Both the position numbers and the translations under genes were made by a program. From NCBI GenBank assembly GCA_033980235.1, contig CM067070.1:11292046-11356045 (forward strand): a DNA stretch of 64,000 bases. The letters are read 5' to 3'. This document shows, one piece after another, positions 1 to 12,362 of the stretch; position 1 is the stretch's first letter, and every line of letters begins with the position of its first letter. Source of the stretch: Diadema setosum (Eukaryota > Echinodermata > Echinoidea > Diadematoida > Diadematidae). The notes beneath the pieces were generated by a model. That model ran no database searches and had not been told where the DNA came from. It saw only the letters and a list, made by a program, of their open reading frames with translations.

Positions 1-1019
1 AGAACTCACCCGATTGGGGTCAGGCTAACTCGGACTCGGGGACAACTCTGCCTCACTTTGATTGCTGGGCCGAGGTGTCCCTCTGGATTTTATAGTAGAC
101 GTGGGTGTACTATGGAAATGCTTTGTGTTCTGGCTGGTCGCAGTTATGTGCCAAGTTGATATAACGCGCTGTTCACGAACTGCGTATAAACTGTATGAAA
201 TACGGCCGAGTTGTCCGTGAGACCAAATTAACCTGGATACTTTTTGAATAAAAGTCGGTTTACCTTTTTTTTTTTTATTATTCTTTATCTCAAAATACTA
301 AGAAACAACTCATCATCTCCGCAAATTCCGTCAGCCAGGCAAGTTTCTTGGTAGACTCTTTCGATGTATTGCAAGCAAGTGTGTAATAGTGCAAGAGGGG
401 TTCTCAAACCCTTATACTAAAACTATGTTTTCACTTTTAAAGCTCCTTGACTATAATTTCGGGCAATGAGTGCAGTGACGCCATTTCTTCATTAGTCTGG
501 TTTCCACACCCTTTACAAACTGCACTCCTTTCCAAAAAAATGCGCCCCCCTCCGCAGTGACAAAGTCGATGTGTTTCCAGAACAATCGAGCTCATAAAGA
601 CGAAAGAATTTCCAGTAAAATGGCACTTGATAATGTGAATTGTATTCTTCCGAATGATTTTAAGAACTTCATGAATAACGTTTGTTTGGAAAACAACAAT
701 GTTGGTACATTTCAATTGTAGAAGTGCGAATAAAAACTTCGATTAACTTTGTAGCATCATTGCCAGTATTTCTTGCAAATTTTCATGTATAACATTGTCA
801 GAAGCCTAGTTAACAGATGTCGACTCTATTCATATACATTATTATAAGTTTTGTGGAAGTGGGAAAAATAATAAACGTAGGGATGGGGTTGTTTGTTTGA
901 TAAAAGACAAAATTTACTGAGTAGACGATGCAAAGATTTAGTTCAAAGTTTTTGATTCAAGCGCAGAAACTATTGTTATAAAAGTATCCTTTAAAGCAAG
1001 TTATATTTTTTGTTATTGT
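1..1019. other. No gene seen; noncoding flank
   Basis: AT-rich sequence without a credible exon. From 493 it carries the left end of the TAGTCTGGTTTCC inverted-repeat family also found at 8,442 and 25,215. The sequence before that end (about 450-492) also resembles the sequence before the 8,442 copy, so a larger repeat is shared. No matching right end is seen here. Confidence 0.5.
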
Positions 1020-2475
1020 TTGTGTGCCACTCGGAAAAGTATAAATGACTTTTTATCTGTATTGGAAAAACCGCCAAGTACAATAAATTGTGAAAATAAG
1101 CAGTGCTTTATTGTATGTGATTCTAACATAGATGTTTTGGCCGCCACTCAGCATGTCCATAGTATTATTGCCCCGTCACTGACCAGGGACGCTTACCTGG
1201 AAACATTAAACTGCACATTACTTGAATATGAGACCATTCTGAAGCAAATAATTTTCACACAACAATAGATATATAATGTACTCTTGAATGAATCCCATAA
1301 GGATCGGAACAATCATCTCCCAGCATTTCCACTGATTCCCACTGATCAGTTACTAGCCTTCCCCTTTAAATAGCGCATGCCTCAAATAATCCAAATCAGT
1401 AAAAAAAGGTTAATATTCTAAAAATGTCACTTGATTCCTTTTGCCAAAGTAGGGCAGTGCAGTATACAGAGTATGATAAGGGTTGTCCCGCAAGGACTTA
1501 CACCTGGCTTTTCAAGGTGTTTGTAACAAACACTTCTCATATCTACACAAGATTGCACGATTACGGTCTTATCTTAATTTCATCTTGTCTTTAATCTGTA
1601 TGCTAGGAGGTTGTTTTATGAAATCCAACACAATTTCCCAGAAGCAATGTGTCATCTAAACTTATGCGGATGATACACAGCTGTATCCTTTTCATTTACT
1701 GCAGCAGATGAGAATTATTCTGTGTCCATTATAGATCTAAGTATTATGGAGCTTCAAAAATGGTTGTTATCCCATAATGTTATACTCAGTTAAACGAAAA
1801 ATGAAATTGTAATATGTGGCAAATGAACAGCAAGTTTCAAAAGTACGCCTAAAAGGGATTGATGTTGATATTTTTTCCTGTTGATTCTTTACGAAATCTG
1901 GAAGAATGGTTTAATTCACGCCTAGCCTTTGATAGACATATTTCTGAAGTATGTAAGAATTAATTTTATCATTTTCAAAAGCATTAGACTCCGGAAAGTA
2001 CTGAAAAAAAAAATCATCCTTGCCATATCGTCACAAATATCTTGGATTATTGTAACATTCTATTTTTGTTTTCTGGCTTACCCTGACAATCAATTAGGTA
2101 AAGGTAAACTACAAAGGGTACTAGATGGGTAGTCCATTACTATACGCACGTTGCATTGGTTGACTGTGTAGCAATGAATAATGGTTGATGTTATACAGAG
2201 TTATTCGTGGTACAGCACCAGTATACATACATGAACTTTAAGTTGAAACCATCAATTGTAACATTCTACCATCTTCGTAGTTCAAGGGATCAAACACAAT
2301 TGAAATATCCATCTGGGGAAAAAAGCTATTCTTAATTGTGACCGGTCAGTATTGTATGCTGCACCGCTATCTCCCTCTGTTTGCATGGCAAGCAGCTACA
2401 GTTAAGGATTTTAAAACTAGATTAAAAACCCATCTTTTCAACAATGCATTCTATGTTTCAATAATGTATGTGGTG
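1020..2475 (+). pseudogene. Decayed CR1-like non-LTR retrotransposon
   Basis: Pieces of one non-LTR retrotransposon ORF lie in order, in shifting frames with stops. At 1,020-1,268 an 82-codon stretch resembles the apurinic endonuclease domain, with a CDSNIDVL word where the family has GDFNIDLL. Near 1,482-1,510 a VVPQGLTPG word stands for the reverse-transcriptase VPQGSxLGP motif. At 1,662-1,673 the catalytic YADD is intact and is followed by TQLY. At 1,929-2,132 the downstream RT tail can be read (NQLGKGKLQRVLDG), and about 2,395-2,460 ends with the typical FKTRLKTHLFNNAFY tail. No single frame spans the element, so it is dead. Assignment to CR1/L2-like LINEs rests on these motifs by eye; the exact clade is not resolved. 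Confidence 0.8.
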
Positions 2476-2479
2476 ATTA

Positions 2480-3680
2480 TTGAATTTGTCATGAGCAGTA
2501 AAGTGTATCATTATAGGAGCTGCGCAATATTAATGTTCTTTATTATTGTGGTTATTATTATTAAACAATACCTTACCTTGATATGCGGCTTCTTCAATGT
2601 TTTCAAACTGCTCTCCCAGAAGGCACTGCATGCTTTCATCATTACTTTGCCCTTCCCAGGTTCCATTAAGATTTCAACACTGGGTCAAGAGGAAATTGAG
2701 AGTAAGGAAGGTTTCTTGAAGATTTTAAGTAGAACTTCTATTAACGTTAAGATTGACTTAAAATTATATAATGCTGTTGGTTTCTCTCTCAAGTCTTATC
2801 TAATACGTATTCAGAAACCAGGATTGCTATAAAAGATTTCAGGGAAAGAAATGGTTGTCCCTTATTTCATTATGTCTATTAATGCCTGCATGAAAAAAAA
2901 AAAAGACTCCAAAAAGTTTCATTCTTGAATAATCAAAAATCAGAATATGGTTGAAGACATTCACAGCCTACCACAATCTTAAGTTGATCTTCAGATCTAA
3001 GATCGGCTTAAGTTCTTTGCGAAACACCCCCTGAGGATATTGTAAAATATGAACCCCATCCCCCACCCCACACACACTAATACTAAAATACAAAGCTAGG
3101 CAAAACGAAAATTGCAGTCATTATGAAGGTATAATACCTATGAAAAAGTGGATTTGAAGTATCACCGTCAACACCAAGACTGCATACGATTGGAGGTAGC
3201 AGCATTTCTCTACAACATTATTTTATACGATTTTTATTCAAAACAAAAAAGGGCTGTTAAGATACGTATAATGGCAAAGCATTGTTCAACATTGATGAAA
3301 GCTGAAAATTGCACATCTAAATTATATTGGACTCATGGCCTATTCAAGTCAAATGGTTAAGAACTGAGGTAGTTAGCTGTATGTATCCTGTCACGAATTT
3401 GCCCATTTGATCACGTTAAAATGTAGTTTATGTTTTGTGATCATGTGAATGCGATCACACGTGTGCGATCATAAATGTTTGTAAACACTGCGATTACGTA
3501 ATGTTAATATGGAGTCATTCGTTTCGAACCACAGCTTTATACACTTCGCCCAGATTGAACTTAATGTTTTAAATATATTAAGCTGGGTGTACCTGATGGA
3601 ATTTCCCATGTATGTGAGAATACTCATGTTAAAAATCCATTGGTCGCGTCGGTCGACAATCAGACTCCGGTTAGAGAGGA
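2480..3680. other. Noncoding stretch, no feature recognised
   Basis: Continues past the retrotransposon tail into AT-rich sequence. Open stretches near 2,480-2,830 and 3,148-3,360 lack recognisable domains and look like chance. Around 3,400-3,480 short GATCAC/GTGATC words recur. Confidence 0.4.
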
Positions 3681-3683
3681 CCA

Positions 3684-4124
3684 TTACAGCTTTCTCAACC
3701 TCCCGTCCGCGGTCTTGGGAGAAACTGCTTTCCTTAAGACAAGTACTCTGCTAACTGAGTTTAAGTGCTCAGAGGCAGAATAATCCAGGGAATACCAACC
3801 TGCTTCTGGACTGTTTTCCTTTGACGACGACAGCGACAATAAGTTTTCGTCGACTTGGCCAGGCGAACCACCAGGGGGTCTGGAGCCAATGTCCACATGT
3901 GATTGGTACACGGCAACCAGTGGGAGCCACGCCGAGGTCGATCCAGGGCGTTGAGACTGTGTGAATAGCAACGCGCACCCATAGCGGTCAACGCCCTTCT
4001 GTCCGGAGCTACAAGCCGACCTGGGATAGCGTCGCCCGCTGATCCGACGACGTCCCCGTGCATCGACACGTTCTCCACGTGATTGCCTCTGGCGTCGCCT
4101 CCCTGTCACCTCGCAGAATGACAT
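3684..4124. other. GC-rich, coding-like island of unknown nature
   Basis: About 440 bases are clearly more GC-rich than the surroundings and open in several frames. The minus strand is open for 146 codons. A plus-strand frame around 3,740-3,950 also reads like protein, with an acidic run (FDDDSDNKFSSTWPGEPPG), but is broken by stops. It could be an old exon, a processed gene remnant or a transposon fragment. I recognise no domain, so neither frame is called a gene. Confidence 0.3.
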
Positions 4125-4399
4125 GAGTTGGGCCCCGACGTTGGTTCTCTTCGGGCAAAACCCTGGCCAGGTATTACATTATCTGTATTTAAGTTACATT
4201 TCGTTGAAACGAACCCATCTATAACCTTAAATTGCTATCCCAGTTGCAAACTGATTGTCAAGCAACTTCCTAATAAAGCTTTAGAAGATTTATCTATCTC
4301 AATTCACTAAGTCCGCCTTGCATTCATTTCTGTGAACTTGGCCGTAACAGTCCACATCATCTTTGTATGATTTATACAAAATGATTATGCTAATGAGGC

Positions 4400-5880
4400 G
4401 GTACAAATGACTTTAATTCACAAAGTGCTGTTATGATGGTAAAATGTTGTCCAACACTGATGAAAGATGATAACTGCTCATTTAGAATTATGCTGGTCTC
4501 ATTGGTCACGTTTCAAGTCGAATACAAAAAAAAAAAAAATGTGGTAGTTAGCTTTATCCACATATTTTAGTATGATTTGTATATGATATCTTGTTGCCAT
4601 GGCAAAACATACCTTGACAGTCACAAAAAATGCCTTGAATAATAATATGAAGCAAAATTGAAATAAAATCGAAAGAATAATCTGATCCATTTTTTGGTTT
4701 CATTTTATGAATTATTTTTGCTTTTAAGGTGTCAATACATTACTCAATAGTGTGGAAAAAAATTATACTCCACATTTTGCTGATATGACTGTGGACACAC
4801 ATGCTAAATTCCACGTCAATTGCTGAAGAAACGATGGAGAATTTCAATCCATAATATTTTGAGAGAATCGGATGTTTCTTATTTTGGGGGAATCGGAACA
4901 GGGAACAATTATTGTTTGTAAATGTATTTTCAAAATAGGATACCATCTTTTTTTAAAACTACGAATTTATGCGGAATTTGTGGCGTTTCTTTTTTCATCA
5001 ATCTATAAGACTTCCACTGCCTTCCTCTATGCCATGGAGTGTAGCAGTGAGGTCCACAGCAAGACAATCTGTCATAAGACAGATGTGATATTACAGCAAG
5101 TTTCTAGAGGCTGCCCAGCTTTCGTCCAACCCACGACGAAAACGGGGGAGCAAGAAATGTACCATTACTATGGCAAGGCAGTTTCCACACATGCGAAACA
5201 TGGGTCCTGCATCTGCATCCCATGTTTCAAAGAAGAGCATGTGTGTCGATTTGCATGAACATTGCTACAAAACATGAGGTAGTAGTTTGATCCAATTCTT
5301 TTGTCCTGATTTATGTTGATGATAATTGGTTTTCATAACAACGCAGTTTCCAACACATTAGGAAAAATGTCTTCACCACCACAACAACGTGAATACCAAC
5401 GTTAGTGAGCATATTGCTTAAAAAAATGTGTAAATCTGCGATCCACAATATTTTCCCGATTTATTGCCATAATATGCCGTTTTAAATATTACCATGATGT
5501 GTCGTTACCATGGCAACGCAGCTTCCAACACATTCGAAAAATGTATTGCACATCTTCATCCCGACATTATTTTGTTTCCCGATCAATCGCTGTAATGTGC
5601 TGCTACCATAGCAATGCAGTTTTTGAGCCATGAAAGAATGTGACTTGCACATCTACCAAAGGCCAATTTGCGCATCAAAGTTCATGATCATTGTTCGAAA
5701 AATGCGGAAACACCTCGATTACCAAAAGTTATTCCGTGATTTATGACCATAACATGTCGTTAATATGGCAACGCAGTTTCCAATACATTCGAAAAAAAAA
5801 AATAAAATGTCTTGCACATCTCCATCCCTCAAACCTATATGTGTGTGCTAAACTTCATGAGCATTGCTAAAAACTTGAGA
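4400..5880. repeat. Degenerate tandem repeat carrying CCATGGCAAC
   Basis: A unit of roughly 180 bases recurs about five times in diverged form. Each has a core like GTTACCATGGCAACGCAG, then TTCCAACACATTCGAAAAATG, then a word like TTGCACATCTTCATCCC. Cores are clear near 4,593, 5,508 and 5,765. Related copies occur at about 14,660-14,800 and 33,590-33,780. The core resembles the RFX X-box palindrome, probably because of repeat ancestry. Confidence 0.6.
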
Positions 5881-7438
5881 AGACTTGCAACGCACCGATT
5901 TTATACCGCAAACAGGGGACAAAACGAAAAGTGAACTTATTGGTTTTTGCCTCAAAGTACATTGACAAGTACAAAATGTGATACTTTCCTTCACGTGTAG
6001 ATTTCTAGAAATTAAATCTTCTATTACGTAGGTAACAGACATTCATATAATTATGATCTCTACTTCATTCGCTTTCTACGCCAACAGAGTGTAATGAAAG
6101 TTTGTGATTTGAAAAAAAAAATGAACAAAATAGACTTACCGGTTTTGCAAACAATCTTTTCATTTATTTCCCTTTGCCATCTTCTCCCCTTTTAATTGGT
6201 TTACGAAAATGATGTGATAACTTACATGTATTTCCGCTTGATGTTAAATCGATATCATATCCTTTTCTTTTAGTTTTAATGCTTTTGGGCATTGGATTCA
6301 TTTCCCCATTTCTACATTTTTATTTCCTTGTCCGCGCCTCTCCATCTTACCATACTAAATCCTTTACCTACTTGAATCTTATTTCCTGTTGTGCAATACT
6401 CTCACATTATTGATGCTCAGGTCTGATGTATATTAATATCACGTATTTTATTCTCATGTAGGCTTATATTACCAGTGTTATTTCGATTTTTTTATGAATC
6501 TGATGTAATGCAACTGTATCAGACTTCGAGCTGCTGGGTTGTTATTTTATATTTGCAAAATAGACCATATTAAATTGAATTGATTTGATAATAGTAGTGT
6601 TTACAGTCCATTTTAACAAAAAGAAAAAGGGAAAAATGAGAAAAATTGATATGCTTCTCTTTTTTCTCTTCCTTATTCATAAAGAAGTCGATTGAAGTGG
6701 TCTGAATCACACAAGGTTATTTTTCGTTCTATTCCACAGCTGAATTGATAGCCCAGCAAAATTTATAGATATGAAACTTTGCAAAAATTGTAACAGACCA
6801 CGCATTGCAATTGGTACTCACATGAATATGAGTATGTGGGACAACAAGAAATCTAGAGGTGGGATTATTATTTTCTTTGTACACTAACTTGTGCAACACT
6901 AAACAAGCACAGTTGTTTGTTTGTTTGTTTTGTTTGTTTGTTTGTTTGTGTGTGTGTATGCGTGTGTGCATAATCTCACCAAGGCACCTGCATTTTCTCA
7001 TGTGCACCTTAGAATCATTGTATACAGATTTCATTTCCAAGACAAACAAAACAATTATTGGAAGTAATATTTCAATTTTTCACGGGCTATAATCCACACA
7101 AGCATAAAGTCAGGTAGGCCGATCTATGCAAAACACCTTGGAACGCCTATCGCAACACAAATTCTTTTGAAGTCTGGTGTTTTCAGTCATTATAGCGTTC
7201 GACTTTGCCACATCGCTTTTGGGTTTCTAAGTCAAACAATCGTCCAATGTCAAACACCTGAAGGTGGGGTTAGGGAGTGGAAAGAAAGAGGAATGGTCAA
7301 GAAGCCTCGCGACAGATTTATAGCGCGAAACTTTGAGGGGGGGGGAGGGTGGCGGATTCCCCCCCCCCCCCGTCCTTATGTATGTATGTAATATATATGT
7401 GCTTACATGTAGGGCCTACATAGTAGGGTATAACCTAA
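5880..7438. other. Noncoding; possible LINE 3' end and TGTT microsatellite
   Basis: At about 6,470-6,590 the sequence ends in a TTGAATTGATTTG-like tail after a word of the kind seen at LINE 3' ends, so a LINE tail is possible. At 6,915-6,960 there is a (TTTG)n/(GT)n microsatellite. No coding region is supported. Confidence 0.35.
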
Positions 7439-7980
7439 GGGGGGGGGGGGTCACCATGCACCCCCCAGGACTCCTCAAAACTTACTTGACTTTGTTTTGT
7501 TCAAGTCTCACGCAACTTTTGAGACCAAATTTGCAACTTCCCCGCACACTTTTGCGAAGTCACGCCCATTTTTGTAACGGAATGTCGTCCCAAAACGGGC
7601 ACAATTTTGTGCTTTTGTGTACATTTCCTATGGAAAACAGGTGCTCTGTCATGAAAGTCATGAAAACCTGATTATTTTTACAATTAATCACTTTCATTGA
7701 TTAGTTTTGTGCTTATTATGGTAGAAAAGTGATCAGTGACAATTTCCAATAGAAAAACAAAGAAAAAACAAAAGTTGAAAAAGTTCAAAAACAGAGAAAT
7801 ACATAAGAAATTATGAAAAACAATAGAATACATTAAATTTCACCTAGAACAGCCACTTTTCGTTCCTGTTAACATCTTGATTATGTTTTGGTATGTCATG
7901 AGGATCCTGAAAATGTAAGTTTCGAGGAGTCCTGGGGGGGGGGGGGTGCACGGTGACCCCCCCCCCCCCCCCCCCCCCCC
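7439..7980. mobile_element. Inverted-repeat element bounded by G/C homopolymers
   Basis: The left end has a G run followed by TCACCATGCACCCCCCAGGA and CTCCTCAAAAC. The right end is its reverse complement, with GAGGAGTCCTGG, a G run, TGCACGGTGA and a C run. The element is about 540 bp. Its interior (for example 7,500-7,740) is similar to 35,820-36,060, so the family has at least one more truncated member, nested in the element at 35,697. No coding capacity is seen. Confidence 0.65.
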
Positions 7981-8441
7981 AGGTACCCGACTACTATGTA
8001 GGTTTGCTTATATTAATGATTAGATGCGGCACTGAAAGAGCTACATTAATCAACATAATCATGATTTATTTACCCCCTCCCCCCCCCCAAAAAAAAAGCA
8101 AGCATAAGCAACAATTTGCAAGCCTCAAGCGGCATGCGCAATGAATAGGGTGTATAACGTGTACATGCTGCAGAACAGCAGAAGAGAGAAACGGCAGCAC
8201 AATCGATTATAATCGACAAAGAATTTAACTAAAAAAAAAAAGGGAAAAAAAGGGGGTATTCCGCGATGTTTTTTTTTTTATATTTTTAGTTAGTGGCCAG
8301 CTTGAAAAGAGGTTTATATTCAGGCAAACTCACAATGTCGTGTCGGCGTGTTGTGGACTGCATTTAGGAGCTTAAAGAGCTCATGGACTGTATAAGTTCG
8401 GTCGATGAGTGCGGCATGCTGCTGACGCATTTTCTTCGGCC

Positions 8442-8606
8442 TAGTCTGGTTTCCACACCTTTTGCCAACTGCACTCTTTTTACAAAATACGTCTATAAAA
8501 CAGCTAAACCTTCTACTTGTAACACGTCATTAGAGGTCGATTATGATAATTGTTCTGTAAGGGAACCCAAGTAGGCCTAGGAGAAGACGGTCTGGAAGGC
8601 AGACTA
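8442..8606. mobile_element. TAGTCTGGTTTCC inverted-repeat MITE
   Basis: A short element of about 165 bp begins TAGTCTGGTTTCCACACC and ends GTCTGGAAGGCAGACTA. It is the same family as 25,215-25,395, where an 8-9 bp target duplication is visible. That size and the TAG termini suggest a hAT-type nonautonomous element. No clear target duplication remains here. Confidence 0.6.
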
Positions 8607-8995
8607 TTACTTCCCAAGCATGTACGCTGTAAGAAACTGCAAAGGCGTGACTTTCATAAATTCAATCTTTTGACAATCCTGAAGGCCCACAATCTATAAC
8701 AAGACTAGGTCCTCATCTCCATCCTCCAACTTATTTAACACTCGAATATTTGTTTATTGTTTTTATCTTCATCGAAATAACATTATTCCCTAGTGTTTTC
8801 CCTACTTATGTAACATATATCTTTCCTTTTATTCAGATATTTGTTTTTAATTGTGTTCAGTAGATGTAATAGAAATACGTTCAATTAGACCAATCATTTT
8901 AATGTGATTTTTATCTCAAATACGGAGGATATACGCATTGTCAACTAACTTTACTATTAATAACATCATGAACGACAAAATTTGTGCGTGTGCAA

Positions 8996-8998
<3 letters not shown>

Positions 8999-9038
<40 letters not shown>
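8999..9038. repeat. (GT)n microsatellite
   Basis: About 20 uninterrupted GT units. The open frame across it is a repeat artefact. Confidence 0.95.
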
Positions 9039-9040
<2 letters not shown>

Positions 9041-9368
9041 GGACAAGAGTTTAGTGAGTGCACAGAAAAAGGAAATATATTTGATCAAAATCAGTGCTCG
9101 TATTTTGTCTCTGGTATTACAAGAATAATATCTGTCGTTCTGTCATGCTGCTCACGTTATTTTGAGTTTTCTTTCATTTTGGTTAATTTTTGACATCTTA
9201 GCCCCGAGCATGTTAGGATCATCTGAAAAGAAACTAACAACAGTCAATCAAATTCAGCATGTTCCATTTCTTTTAAGTAAACTGACGGCAATATTCATTA
9301 CTTATATGTAATGCCTATAATAATTGCCAACTTGTCTTGTGTAGGTACGGATTATTCTTTCTTGTAAG

Positions 9369-10082
9369 TGTGACCGTGCACCACAAAACGAACAAAAAGT
9401 CGCACCCTTGTTTCAAGTGAGGACTCAAGAAAGGTGAAACGGGTCAAACAAGTCAATTTTTAGTTTTCCATATTTTCTGAAAGAGCTATTCCTCTCCTAT
9501 ATTATTCTTGAGTTTGGGATGATAAAATGAATTGGAAAGTGCATTTTCAGTAGTTTCTCTACAACCATTTTTTGTAGAGTAGTGAGATCAGGTATGTCTT
9601 AGAGACTCCTTTTCATGTCTTGATAACCCTGTGCAAACTCTTCACTTTCAGGTCTCATAACTTTTAAAGATATTACTACTGCGTTTAAAGTTTGCATTGA
9701 TCATGGACAGAATGTTATAATAGAGCGTGCCTAATTTCAATTTAATTTGATAATCCCATCTTTGTTGTTGCTCCAGTGGTTTACATCCTGTTTTGTTTTG
9801 TTTTTTTTGTTTTTGTCCCATTCATCGCACAGCTAGCACGGTTTGGTAAAAATTAAACGTATGAATTGTATACAGATAGACCTTGTAATCCAGAGCCTCT
9901 TTTCTCTGTTCACACTTTTCCAGAGTGAGCGCTTTCCTTCCAATATTTAGATATGTTGGGAGTGTCCATTTGAATTGAGTGATACATCATTTTAAAGCTT
10001 ACAGTCTGCCCTTTTAGAATCTATCCTTAACTAAAAAACAATGTCTGGCGACTTACTGTTTGTTTTGTGGTGCAGGGTCACA
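9369..10082. mobile_element. TGTGACC...GGTCACA inverted-repeat element
   Basis: The left end reads TGTGACCGTGCACCACAAAA then CGAACAAAAAGTCGC. The right end reads GCGACTTACTGTTTGTTTTG then TGGTGCAGGGTCACA, its reverse complement with few mismatches. The element is about 714 bp with no coding frame. A larger member lies at 35,697-36,772 and a degraded scrap at about 63,458-63,560, so this is a multicopy family. Confidence 0.75.
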
Positions 10083-10090
10083 TAAAAATT

Positions 10091-10121
10091 CGTTAAGATA
10101 GTATATTATACTATCTTGACG
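10091..10121. repeat. Short near-perfect inverted repeat
   Basis: CGTTAAGATAGTATA and TATACTATCTTGACG form a 31-base hairpin with one mismatch, 9 bases outside the TGTGACC element. Function unknown. Confidence 0.6.
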
Positions 10122-11063
10122 ATTTTTTTGTATTTACTATGTCCAATGTTTCTAGAAAACGATTTGCCATTATTCATAAAGTGATATGTAGGCCCTGTTC
10201 TCCCCCCAAATGACTATATCTTAGTCTGAGCTTGCAGGTCCTGTCTGGACAACGCAATCCTCCGCTTTTTTTTTGTTTTGTTATTCTTTCAGACCCATGT
10301 TCCATGTTGACCCTGTGATTATTTTGTACCCCTACATTCACTTGATATGATTAATTTGTTGTCACAATCCCTTGTTTTTTTTTTAAATAATGTTTTACGA
10401 AAGTACGAAAGTTTGTTCCATGCTCCCCATCTTCTACCCAACAAAATTACAAATCCTTTAAAATCCAAATCACATATAGTGGTTGAACTCAGAAGGTTTT
10501 AGATTAAGGCCATCAACCGTAGTGCATTTGATCACAGTCTGATGTATCCGACTGGTGCCGGTCGACTATCAGGTCAGTCTGAGACATGTCAGATGGTGAT
10601 CCGATGAAGTAAGATCGTCCGATGGGGATAACGTGCGACATGACATATTGCCTGAAACTTGCCTGATGGTCAACCAACACAAGTCGGATTCATAAGACTG
10701 TGATCCAATACACTCCGGATGATGGTTGATGGAAGCAACAACCTTTACTTTTGATGACTGACATATGAAAAAAAAAAATCTCTTTGGAATAAGAGTTTAA
10801 ATCCTACTTATACTGTTCTGGTGTTCTTTCTTCGTTTTCACTATTTTGCGTCCGCCGTAAGATGGCGATATTACAAACCGTAGGTTTGAAGGGATGGCGC
10901 AGCTTCGTTCAGCTTGAATCCCTCTGACATTAGCAATGAGTGCGGACAATGAGAAGCCACTCTGGTCCCCCTCTGATCACATTCAGGTGTCGGTGGGAAG
11001 GAGAAACAGATCATGGAGATCCCCTTGCACTTGCTTGGTAAACTAACAAACAAACAAACCAAT

Positions 11064-11094
<31 letters not shown>

Positions 11095-11189
11095 GCGCGC
11101 ACGCAAACAAACAAACGAACAAAAACATTTAGTAAGTTTTGTGTAAAGTTTAGATATTTTCATCTAAAGGGTGAGGGAAAGCCGCCACC
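10122..11189. other. Noncoding stretch with (CA)n
   Basis: No exon is recognised. A (CA)n run lies at about 11,068-11,093. Around 10,520-10,720 GTCCGAT/GATCCGAT-like words recur irregularly. Confidence 0.5.
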
Positions 11190-11958
11190 TTCTGACAAAT
11201 CAGGCGCTAGCACCACTTTCCTGTGCATTTAGGGATGAAACTTCCCTCGTTGTTCTCAAACGGACAACCTATAGTTTCTCATTAGTCGAATATAAGTGAA
11301 ATAAGTTGAAAGCAATCCCAACCCACGGGACTTACATTATACCTTTAGCATGTTCTCCGTTTGATTGTTTGTTTCAAGAAGGTAAAAAAAAAAGTCTGGG
11401 GGGGGGGGTTGGATACACTCTGAAATATCCCACCTGTAACACGTGCAAATAATTTATATGCTTATGTCTCTGTCCACTACATGAAAATGGTCAAATCGTT
11501 CTACCTAGGAAATTTTCGGTCTTGAAGAAAAATATAACACCAAAATACCCTCCCCCTAGTTTTCATGTCGGTATGGTCCTTTGTGCACTTCGTATTATAA
11601 AGCCTTAATATCTCTTCACAAGGAATAGATTAATCAATCTGCAGTTTGAAATAAAAATTCAAATTGAAATGAAGCATAACATTAAAGTTATTCTTCCAGT
11701 TTTCATGCGTCCATAGTCCTTATGCATTTCATAGTGAGTTATACTGAGTATCTCTTTTAAAAGAAACATACTTTTCGATCAGCCGTTGGAATTTGATAGT
11801 AGGTAGAGATCGACCTTGAAACTCCCTGAAGTGTCGTCGTGTTCATCGCAGTGATTATGACGGGAAGAATTTATAATAAAAAAGGCCACAGATATTCATA
11901 TCCGACCCAACCTGATGCAGAGCCAGCCCCAAAAGAGCTTCCTTACCCAGGAATATTA

Positions 11959-12106
11959 GAGAGCTTTAGATTTTAGACGCGCGGACGTTCAAAGAGAAAA
12001 AAACATGATCTGAGTGTGCGCAGTAGCGCGGATCAAGTTACTGCGCACGCTCAGATCATGTTTTTTTCTCTTTGAACGTCCGCGCGTCTAAAATCTAAAG
12101 CTCCCT
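11959..12106. mobile_element. Long foldback element
   Basis: Two arms of about 65 bases are almost perfect reverse complements. The left arm starts GAGCTTTAGATTTTAGACGC and the right arm ends GCGTCTAAAATCTAAAGCTC. A short loop (about 12,025-12,045) separates them. It is absent from unit 2, so it inserted after the duplication or was lost there. It directly abuts the next element at 12,110. Confidence 0.75.
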
Positions 12107-12109
12107 ATT

Positions 12110-12362
12110 GGGTGCACGTCACGAGACCGAACCCCACGAGTCATACAACCCACGAGTCATACAGCTCACAAGTCATACAGCCCATGAGTTATACAGCACA
12201 CGAGTCATACAGCCCATTAGTTCGACACTAAGCTAACAAGTCTTGCGAGACCGACACATTAAGCCCCGTGTTGTATCTGTCGAACTCCTGAGCTTTACTT
12301 GCCTAGTGTCGATCAGTCTCATGGGCTGTTTGTATGACTTGTGGGTGTCGGTCTAGTGGGAC
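12110..12362. mobile_element. CACGAGTCATACAGCC palindromic-word element
   Basis: The left half is a run of CACGAGTCATACAGCC-type words. The middle has CGAGACCGACAC. The right half returns the words in inverted form (GGGCTGT...TATGACTTGTGGG, GTGTCGGTCT). GTTCGACACTA words lie between. Other members: 28,290-30,262 (interrupted), 46,121-46,403 and 58,295-58,482. No coding frame. Confidence 0.7.

Noticed and set aside
3684..4124. 146-codon gene on the minus strand
   Set aside because: Open frames overlap on both strands in a GC-rich patch and no domain is recognised.
10871..11128. Small cysteine-rich peptide gene
   Set aside because: Most of the frame is (CA)n and (CAAA)n repeat translation.
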